Source: Thiomicrorhabdus sp. zzn3 (GTDB lineage: Bacteria; Pseudomonadota; Gammaproteobacteria; Thiomicrospirales; Thiomicrospiraceae). From it: a stretch of DNA of 44,838 nucleotides. Shown in pieces: positions 1-6,695 of this stretch. The notes under the pieces are model-generated. The model saw only the letters and a program-made list of their open reading frames with translations, was not told the DNA's origin and did no database searches. The stretch covers positions 1-44,838 of the forward strand of contig NZ_JARUQS010000003.1 in assembly GCF_029767755.1 (NCBI RefSeq), in the 5' to 3' direction. The number at the start of each line of letters is the position of its first letter. Positions within the stretch are counted from its first letter, which is position 1. The translations under genes were made by a program, and so were the position numbers.

Positions 1-30
1 CCGCGTATTATAGTGACCAATCAATCAAAC

Positions 31-36
31 TGTCAA
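31..36 (-). promoter_or_regulatory. Downstream stable-RNA promoter (-35 at 31-36, -10 at 7-12)
   Basis: On the minus strand TTGACA (31-36) is followed by an 18-bp spacer and TATAAT (7-12), then a GC-rich ACGCGG at the window edge. The bases just upstream (37-60) are A/T-rich, like an UP element. This is close to a perfect sigma70 promoter and transcribes left, out of the window. Paired with the promoter at 157-185, it resembles the tandem P1/P2 arrangement of rRNA operons. The RNA gene itself lies outside the window. Confidence 0.75.
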
Positions 37-156
37 CAATTTTTTCAAATTATTTTCAGCAGACCAATTCGTTCAAACTCACAATCAATACCGCTTCTAC
101 CCTTCTTAACTCGCCGCTTCCGTTTGTCGTCAGCGCCTCGTCTTGAAGAGGTGCGT

Positions 157-185
157 ATTATGCATTTAGTTTTTTTCGGTGTCAA
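157..185 (-). promoter_or_regulatory. Upstream stable-RNA promoter (-35 at 180-185, -10 at 157-162)
   Basis: On the minus strand TTGACA (180-185), a 17-bp spacer and CATAAT (157-162) are followed by ACGCACC. It starts 18 bp beyond the yhdP stop codon and about 150 bp upstream of the second promoter, a spacing like rrn P1-P2. Between the two, a 7-bp stem (133-139 with 148-154) and a GC-rich leader are visible, but no coding sequence is recognisable in 1-202. Confidence 0.65.
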
Positions 186-202
186 CATTTTTATCTAAAA
201 AA

Positions 203-3200
203 TTATTCAGTTTCTTTATTATTCTTTTTCTCTTTAATAGAAGGCTTATCCCACGGCCCTGTCACGCTATAACGATAGGTAATTAAATCTTCATTAATAT
301 CCGGTATCACTTTCATGAGCGCGTAGATTGCTAAAGCTCCGAGCGGAGACGCCACACCTGTAATAGCGCTCAATGCGGGCAACGAACTACCAAGAGCAGG
401 TGTCACCTCTGCATTGAGGTCGAATTCCTTATTTTGTAGATCCACTCTACCAGACAAACCAACCGTTGCCGAAGGGGCCTGCAATTTAAATGACTCTAAC
501 CGCAAATCCCCGGCTTTCAGAACTGCTCTTCCCTGAATTACATCATAGACCATCCCCTTGGTGGTTACATCCTTTAAGTCCAGTGACAGGCGTCTTGCGA
601 CAGAAGTGACATTCAGCAAGCCTAAAAGACGTGCAAAACCTGGCTCCACATCCTCAACTACACCGTCCTTAATCTCAAAAATGGCTCGCCCAGTCAGGGC
701 TTTAACTCCGAAACACTCCGGCCCACCCGTCCAAGCTAGGTTAGCTTTCATTTGTGCTTTTTTCCCACTAAACCCCTGCTTCAAACCCAATAGTTTAGTC
801 AGACTTTTAACGTTACTGGATTCCAGCTCTAAGCGCGTACTACTTTGATTGGCAAATTTATGAAAAAAATACTCACCTTTTAGCTGCCCGGCTTTATTGG
901 CAAATTGCGCATTCAAATTTTTAAAGTGCAACACATCTTTACTCTCCTGCAAATTGAACGTCACCGCCTGCACATCCACTTTATTCAAATGGATATTTGA
1001 TCCCTGAAAATTTATTTCAGGCCACGGAATCTTAGACGCCTTGGCCAACTTGCATGAAACTTCTTCTGAGCCTCCTGAAACAGGCGTTTTGTCATCAACG
1101 TCGCCTCCTTGCCATACTAATGCCAGTTTATTCACCGCTACGTCTAGCTTTTTCTCATCGTAAAGACTGGCAACAAACTCAAGAAAGTTTGATTGACCAC
1201 GGATATCGACCCTTCTCTCATCAGTACTTTGCCAAACCAACTCCAGAATCGGGTACGCCTCTCCAAGCAAATTCACTTTATTAAATGTAAGCTTAGAACT
1301 ATCCCACAGCATGTCATCAACCCAATCAAAACCGAACAGGCCTGTTGATTCGTTATTTTCAGACACCTTTTTCTGCCAGTCAGTCCAGGCGTCCAGATCC
1401 AATTCAGCCACCTGACCTTGAACAGAAAAAACACCGGATTCCAGTTTAGGCATTGTTGCCGCCAACTGACCCCACAACAAATTGCCTGCTAACAACTCCA
1501 CTCTATCTCCAGCATCGGACAGCATAAGCTGGGCTTTCCCTATCCCATCAACTTCCCCCTCAACCAAGACACGCTCGTCTTTAACATCAAGCTGTAAAAG
1601 AATGCTCTTTGTCAGGCCTGCATTATCAAAAGGCGCCGGCATTTTCCAGTTCGCATGACTCATATCCGCATTCACTTTGATCTGAACGCCGGTTTTTTCT
1701 GATTTGCGCATTGGAAGGCTCACCTGAGCCTGCCACTCAGCAGGACCGGAAACAATATCCGGATAGTCAGGTAGAGCCTTCCCCTCTCCCTTAATCAATA
1801 TCTGCTTATTCTTGAGATCCGTAGCCACGCGCAAGCGAGCAGAACCATCCTCAAACACCGCCTGAAGCAGATCACTTTTCACCGTTTTTTCAGTAAACTC
1901 GACACTTCCTTTAATATCATCGAATGTAAAGGCGTCATATAACAACAGATGATTTCCATTTAAATGTACTCTTCCCCTGACACGTTCAGTCTTTTGATCG
2001 TAGCCAGAAATCGGAATCCAAATCTCATCCAGGTCCACACTCAAGAAATCGCTTAAATTAAGCTTGGATTTATCCGCAATAAAGCCTTCTAGTGACACCT
2101 TGCTTGGCAAAGGAGTATTTAAAAGATAATCCAATACAAAATCACTTTCCCCTGCTGCTTTAGCCTTCACACGAACAGCAATGTCTTTTTTATTAAGATC
2201 ATCAATTAATACATCCACTGCAGTGGCGTTGACCCCTGAATTGAGAGAAATCGCATCACTGTTAATTTGCAACCGATAAGGCGAAAAAGTCAGTTTGGCA
2301 TCAAAGCCTTTTAAGGCCGGCCACTCTGGCTGAAATTTCAACTGTGCATTTTTAACCGTCAATTCTCCACCAAAACGCGCCCCATGCGTATCGGACAAAG
2401 AAATCTTATTTACATTGCCATCGAAAAAAAAATCCCCTTGAATGGAATCGCCGTCAACCAAAGCCGTTTTTAACCATGTTTGAAGCTTTTGCGACATTAA
2501 GGAATACGGCAAATACTGCTTAACCTTCGCCATACTCCCAGGTTTCACAGACAAGTTGGCATCGACATACCCATCAAAATCCCCAACAGCCCTTAACGTC
2601 AAAGGAATACCATCCCAATCCAGACTGATAGGATTCAGCTGCCAGACATTACTGGCAGGTTTATAAAGCCCATGAATCCGGTTAGACAACTGCACCCTCA
2701 TCGGAATCGGATGTACACGAGATTCCATCAGCCAAATCGGCTTATCCGCGATCAACTGAAACTGTTCCCCTTTTTTATCGAGGTACACTTTCTCCATGGC
2801 TAAACCGGGGAGATGGGTTACTGGAACAGCAAGCTTATCGATTTTCATGGAAAGTGAATTCATTTCCAAAGTTTCAATATCTAGTTCGCCCACAATATTC
2901 TGTAACGATAATTCCACCGCAGAACTAAACAAATCCGCCACACTTTCATAGCGCAAAACAGAATGCACCATATTCTTGAATGGCTCGATATTGAACTGCG
3001 TGGTTTCAAAATGAAGATTGCGATTTTTTGCCAGAGCAAGCTCTATAGGCGAAACCGTCTGTATATAGTGATTGTCGATCTGCATTTCGCGTACAGCAAA
3101 ACGCCAGTTTAACTGCGATTCGTCACGCAACTGTTCCTGATTTTGCCACTCTAAATTCACCCCAAACGTCTCAGGTAACACAGCTTGCTTATCCGGCCAC

Positions 3201-4018
3201 TTCAGTGCTTGCGCATATAAGTTCAAACTTAAGTTGGATAACCAGGTATCTGACAGCTCTCCTTTGGCCTCAAGCGTCAACTCGCCACGAGGAAGAACCT
3301 GCAGCCACTTATGAGGCAAAAGCTGAGCTAAATTCTGAATTTTAAGAGGATTAAACGAGTGGAGGGTAAACTCACCGTCTTCAATCCCTCCCCATACATT
3401 GGGTTGAAGCGACGCTTTCAATTGAAATGTTTCGTTTTGCAGTACACCCGCATAAGAAAATTCAAATTCCGAAGCCAAACTCCAATGCGCCCCTTTAAAG
3501 GCCTGAAAGGTGTTCACATAAACCTGTAATGGATAACCTCGACTGTAGGTAGAGAGTTGCAGATCCTGAACATCAACCCGTCGCCATAGGCGGCTGAGAC
3601 TGATCTCTTTAAGCTGTTGTCTTAACGCCTGAAGCTCAATTGCAGGTTTATTTTCAGGAACTTGTTCAGGCGTACTGAAATCCAAAAATCTTAAATGCCG
3701 AATTTCAAGAAAATCACCCCAACTGGTGTTAGGGATCAAAGGGGAAAAGAGATTAACATCGACACTGAAATGGCTTGCTTCCAGTGCCATCTTAGGATGG
3801 GTTACTTTCAAATCATCAAGATAAAGCGTCACCCCAAGCCAGTTTTGTTCAATGGTCAAATCTTTAAATTCAACCTCACTTCCAGTGACCGCGGCAATCA
3901 CGCCACCAAACTGGCTTGGAGCAACTTGAGCCCATGTAATCACCAAGCGGACAACCAACAGGTAAGCCACCAACAAAGCAAACAGCCAGTAAAGTAATTT
4001 ATTCGTTCTTTGAACCAT
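203..4018 (-). CDS. yhdP: YhdP family AsmA-like phospholipid-transport protein
   Basis: A very long protein (1271 aa), close to the length of E. coli YhdP. A single membrane anchor lies at about residues 8-29 (LLYWLFALLVAYLLVV). The rest is beta-rich and repetitive, as in AsmA-like bridge proteins, and the C-terminal part carries the typical VGLSGRVDLQNKEFDL stretch. YhdP, TamB and YdbH are known to act redundantly in moving phospholipids from the inner to the outer membrane, so a periplasm-spanning role is inferred. It is the last gene of maf-rng-yhdP, the same order as in E. coli, 54 bp after rng. The start is the ATG at 4016-4018. Two CAGGCCTG palindromes lie inside it. The stop is 18 bp before the -35 box of a strong leftward promoter. 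Confidence 0.9.
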   Translation of the reverse strand: MVQRTNKLLYWLFALLVAYLLVVRLVITWAQVAPSQFGGVIAAVTGSEVEFKDLTIEQNWLGVTLYLDDLKVTHPKMALEASHFSVDVNLFSPLIPNTSWGDFLEIRHLRFLDFSTPEQVPENKPAIELQALRQQLKEISLSRLWRRVDVQDLQLSTYSRGYPLQVYVNTFQAFKGAHWSLASEFEFSYAGVLQNETFQLKASLQPNVWGGIEDGEFTLHSFNPLKIQNLAQLLPHKWLQVLPRGELTLEAKGELSDTWLSNLSLNLYAQALKWPDKQAVLPETFGVNLEWQNQEQLRDESQLNWRFAVREMQIDNHYIQTVSPIELALAKNRNLHFETTQFNIEPFKNMVHSVLRYESVADLFSSAVELSLQNIVGELDIETLEMNSLSMKIDKLAVPVTHLPGLAMEKVYLDKKGEQFQLIADKPIWLMESRVHPIPMRVQLSNRIHGLYKPASNVWQLNPISLDWDGIPLTLRAVGDFDGYVDANLSVKPGSMAKVKQYLPYSLMSQKLQTWLKTALVDGDSIQGDFFFDGNVNKISLSDTHGARFGGELTVKNAQLKFQPEWPALKGFDAKLTFSPYRLQINSDAISLNSGVNATAVDVLIDDLNKKDIAVRVKAKAAGESDFVLDYLLNTPLPSKVSLEGFIADKSKLNLSDFLSVDLDEIWIPISGYDQKTERVRGRVHLNGNHLLLYDAFTFDDIKGSVEFTEKTVKSDLLQAVFEDGSARLRVATDLKNKQILIKGEGKALPDYPDIVSGPAEWQAQVSLPMRKSEKTGVQIKVNADMSHANWKMPAPFDNAGLTKSILLQLDVKDERVLVEGEVDGIGKAQLMLSDAGDRVELLAGNLLWGQLAATMPKLESGVFSVQGQVAELDLDAWTDWQKKVSENNESTGLFGFDWVDDMLWDSSKLTFNKVNLLGEAYPILELVWQSTDERRVDIRGQSNFLEFVASLYDEKKLDVAVNKLALVWQGGDVDDKTPVSGGSEEVSCKLAKASKIPWPEINFQGSNIHLNKVDVQAVTFNLQESKDVLHFKNLNAQFANKAGQLKGEYFFHKFANQSSTRLELESSNVKSLTKLLGLKQGFSGKKAQMKANLAWTGGPECFGVKALTGRAIFEIKDGVVEDVEPGFARLLGLLNVTSVARRLSLDLKDVTTKGMVYDVIQGRAVLKAGDLRLESFKLQAPSATVGLSGRVDLQNKEFDLNAEVTPALGSSLPALSAITGVASPLGALAIYALMKVIPDINEDLITYRYSVTGPWDKPSIKEKKNNKETE
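1333..1348. repeat. CAGGCCTG palindrome, copy 1
   Basis: CGAACAGGCCTGTTGA inside yhdP. On the coding strand it is read as the frame giving S-T-G-L-F. Confidence 0.7.
1609..1624. repeat. CAGGCCTG palindrome, copy 2 (core only)
   Basis: TTGTCAGGCCTGCATT inside yhdP. Only the 8-bp core is symmetrical; the outer arms do not match. Confidence 0.5.
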
Positions 4019-4072
4019 TTTTGTCTGCCGCCATTACCCCGTGCCTCGTGACGCTCTTACTCTCGCCCCTAG

Positions 4073-5542
4073 CTACATCATCACCACATCAAATTGTTCC
4101 GGTGCATAAGTACTTTCCGCTTGAAAACGAATACTCTTATCCAGAAACGCCTCCAACTCGGCAACACTGCTCGACTCTTCATCCATTATCCTCGCAACCA
4201 CGCTCTCTGCTGCAATCACCCGATATTGCTTGGCATCAAAAGAGCGCGCCATACGGGTAATTTCTCTAAAAATCTCATAGGCGACCGTTTCAGCGGTTTT
4301 CACCGTACCACGTCCATTACACATCGGACAGGGTTCACAAAGCGTGCGCTCTAGGCTTTCTCGGGTACGCTTACGCGTCATTTCCACCAGACCCAAATTG
4401 GAAATATTGCTAATGGACGTTTTAACCCGGTCCTTGGAGAGTTCCTTTTCAAGCGCCGACAGCACATGTGCCTTGTGCTCTTCTGCATCCATATCGATAA
4501 AATCCAGAATAATAATCCCGCCCAGATTTCTTAAGCGCAACTGACGTGCAATCGCCTGAGTCGCTTCCAGGTTCGTGCGATAAATCGTTTCTTCGAGATT
4601 TTTATGGCCAACAAACGCACCGGTATTAACGTCAATCGTCGTCATTGCTTCAGTTTGATCAATCACCAGATAGCCCCCGGACTTCAGATTGACCCGCTTT
4701 TCTAAAGCCCCTTGAATTTCCTGTTCAATGTTATACAGGTCAAAAATAGGGCGTTCGCCAGCATACAGCCCAAGAAGATCTGCCAACTCCATGACATAGG
4801 TGTCCACAAACTGCTTCATCTTTTGCAGAGTTTCCGTGGAATCAACCCGAATCTTCTCAATACGATCAATCGGGATGTCGCGCATAATCCGTAAAAACAG
4901 CGGCAGGTCTTCATAAATCACACAAGGTTTACGCGCATTTTTTGCTCTTTCTTGAACATCTTTCCATAAACGCTGTAAGAAAATCACATCCGCACGCAAC
5001 TCATGGAAATCGGCCCCTTCGGCGACCGTTCTGACAATAAACCCTCCTTCAGAATCCTTGCATTCGGGAATCTGTTTCATCAGTTCACGCAAACGTTCAC
5101 GCTCTTCCGGCTGCTCAATTTTTTGCGAAACCCCGAGCGCCTTTTCATTTGGCATGTAAACACATAAGCGCGATGGGATCGTGACTTGCATGGTAATCCG
5201 TGCACCTTTCGTTCCCAAAGGATCTTTGACGACCTGCACCATAATCTTCTGACCAGGGCGCAGCAGTTTGGCGATGTCCTCGCATTCTTCATCTTCATGC
5301 CCGATTGCCTTCTGACAGACATCGGAAACATGCAAAAACGCGGCTCTTTCCAAACCAATATTCACAAATGCAGCCTGCATGCCTGGAAGCACGCGGTCCA
5401 CTTTGCCGATATAAATATTACCAACCAAGCCACGTTTATTGGTGCGTTCAACCCAAACTTCCTGCAAAACGCCATTCTCAACCCAAGCCACTCGGGTTTC
5501 ATTAGGCGTCACATTGACGAGTACTTTTTCCTCATTATGCAT
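4073..5542 (-). CDS. rng: Ribonuclease G
   Basis: RNase E/G family endoribonuclease, 489 aa, the usual RNase G length without the long C-terminal scaffold of RNase E. The S1 domain lies near residues 38-110 (GNIYIGKVDRVLPGMQAAFV). The DNase I-like catalytic region has the metal-binding aspartates near residue 304 (TTIDVNTGAFVG) and near 347-350 (IILDFIDMD). The zinc-link CPMCNGRG follows. The known role is 5'-end maturation of 16S rRNA and mRNA decay. It sits 12 bp after maf and before yhdP, so the three are probably co-transcribed. The start ATG has a weak AAAGG upstream. The tandem promoters at the left edge of the window suggest an rRNA operon close by, but that link is only suggestive. 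Confidence 0.96.
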   Translation of the reverse strand: MHNEEKVLVNVTPNETRVAWVENGVLQEVWVERTNKRGLVGNIYIGKVDRVLPGMQAAFVNIGLERAAFLHVSDVCQKAIGHEDEECEDIAKLLRPGQKIMVQVVKDPLGTKGARITMQVTIPSRLCVYMPNEKALGVSQKIEQPEERERLRELMKQIPECKDSEGGFIVRTVAEGADFHELRADVIFLQRLWKDVQERAKNARKPCVIYEDLPLFLRIMRDIPIDRIEKIRVDSTETLQKMKQFVDTYVMELADLLGLYAGERPIFDLYNIEQEIQGALEKRVNLKSGGYLVIDQTEAMTTIDVNTGAFVGHKNLEETIYRTNLEATQAIARQLRLRNLGGIIILDFIDMDAEEHKAHVLSALEKELSKDRVKTSISNISNLGLVEMTRKRTRESLERTLCEPCPMCNGRGTVKTAETVAYEIFREITRMARSFDAKQYRVIAAESVVARIMDEESSSVAELEAFLDKSIRFQAESTYAPEQFDVVMM

Positions 5543-5554
5543 GTAAAAAACCTT

Positions 5555-6151
5555 TTACTCTTTAGTGTAAGCCGATTCACGCAAGAGCTGATCGAGCTCA
5601 TAAAGCGCTAACCCCATTACGCCCGAATAACTGCCTTCGATACGTTCAATAAAACGCGCACCTAAACCTTGGATCGCATAGCTCCCCGCCTTACCCTGCG
5701 GTTCGCCACTCAGCCAGTACTCATGAATTTCTGCATCCTCTAAGGCTCTAAAGGTGACGTCGGTCTGGTTCAACCGAGAAAACACTTCTCCGTCATACAC
5801 GACGGCCACCCCCGACAAGACACGATGCGTGGCGCCGGAAAGTCTGCGCAGCATGGCATGGGCATCGGCCTCGCTTCGAGGTTTGCCGAACACTTTATCA
5901 CCTAGCACCACTGCCGTATCACCCCCAACCACCCAGATTTGTTTACCGGCCACCTTGTTGAACCCGGCCAATGCCTTTTCAATCGCGATACGGCGCACAT
6001 AAGATTCGGGGCTTTCATTAGGCAGGGCCACCTCTTCAACCGGCGCCTCAATCACTTCAAAATTGAGGTTCAACTGGCGCATCAGTTCTTGTCGACGCGG
6101 GGAGCCTGAGGCCAGATACAGTAATTTTTTTGCTTCGCGCTCTGCTTCCAT
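5555..6151 (-). CDS. maf: Maf family nucleoside triphosphate pyrophosphatase
   Basis: 198-aa Maf/YhdE-type protein. The signature SGSPRR is at residues 15-20, followed by conserved VVGGDTAVVLGDKVFGKP and the region YAIQGLGARFIERIEGSYSGVMGL near the C-terminus. Members hydrolyse dTTP/UTP or modified pyrimidine nucleotides to monophosphate and pyrophosphate in the cytoplasm. The YhdE subgroup is favoured by the rng-yhdP neighbours, which match the E. coli order. It is the first gene of the leftward operon and is divergent from the HIT-like gene, with a 108-bp spacer that should hold both promoters. No clear consensus boxes were found in that spacer. Confidence 0.93.
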   Translation of the reverse strand: MEAEREAKKLLYLASGSPRRQELMRQLNLNFEVIEAPVEEVALPNESPESYVRRIAIEKALAGFNKVAGKQIWVVGGDTAVVLGDKVFGKPRSEADAHAMLRRLSGATHRVLSGVAVVYDGEVFSRLNQTDVTFRALEDAEIHEYWLSGEPQGKAGSYAIQGLGARFIERIEGSYSGVMGLALYELDQLLRESAYTKE

Positions 6152-6259
6152 AAAAATCTGCTATGATCGTATTTTTACGCTTAGTTCATCATTTAGCCAT
6201 TCTAACCTGTAAACAGCGTAAATGGGCGCTATACCGGTTCTTTTTTACAGTGGAACTTT

Positions 6260-6682
6260 ATGAAAAACACCTTAGACATTATCTTAACGGATCACTCTCG
6301 ACAACAGCTTGAAGAAACCTTTGACGCGGTTTATCTGTTTGACCACCCGCTTTTCTCCCTAATGGCTGAAAGAACCCAGCTTCCCTGGTTCTTAATTGTG
6401 CCCAAACAATCATTGGATGCCGAAAAAAATCCGGGCTATGCGGCACAGCTTTACGGCGAAATTTATCGCTTGATCGGCTTTATGCAAAAAAACAGCCTCG
6501 GCAACCATTTCAACCTGGCTAAGATTGGCAATAAAAACCCCTACCTGCATATCCACCTAATTTTTAGAGAAGAGAACGATGAAGTGTGGCCCGACGCGGT
6601 CTGGTGCCATGAGCCTTTGAACGCTTGTGAAGAAACGCCGCTTAAATTTAAACAGGCGTTAGCGGAATTCTTTGCAAACTGA
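6260..6682 (+). CDS. HIT-like domain protein
   Basis: 140-aa protein of the HIT superfamily. The histidine-triad region reads LHIHLIFR with H97 and H99; the third histidine of the canonical HxHxH pattern is replaced by isoleucine. The N-terminal half has the family features FDAVYLFDHPLFSLM and PWFLIVPKQ. Canonical HIT proteins cleave nucleotide phosphoramidates or act as nucleotidyl hydrolases through the middle histidine. This subgroup is common in gammaproteobacteria, but its substrate is not known to me. It stands alone on the plus strand. Its TGA stop is the first three bases of a palindrome shared with the stop of the convergent oxidase gene. Confidence 0.8.
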   Translation: MKNTLDIILTDHSRQQLEETFDAVYLFDHPLFSLMAERTQLPWFLIVPKQSLDAEKNPGYAAQLYGEIYRLIGFMQKNSLGNHFNLAKIGNKNPYLHIHLIFREENDEVWPDAVWCHEPLNACEETPLKFKQALAEFFAN

Positions 6683-6695
6683 GCAGGCCTGTTCA
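6680..6695. repeat. CAGGCCTG palindrome, copy 3, at a convergent junction
   Basis: TGAGCAGGCCTGTTCA. The left TGA is the stop codon of the HIT-like gene and the right TCA is the reverse-strand TGA stop of the oxidase gene. The palindrome is the entire intergenic region and no U-tract follows it. Confidence 0.85.

Noticed and set aside
133-154. Hairpin as a terminator of yhdP.
   Set aside because: No T run follows directly and it lies between two outward-facing stable-RNA promoters, so it is more likely part of their leader.
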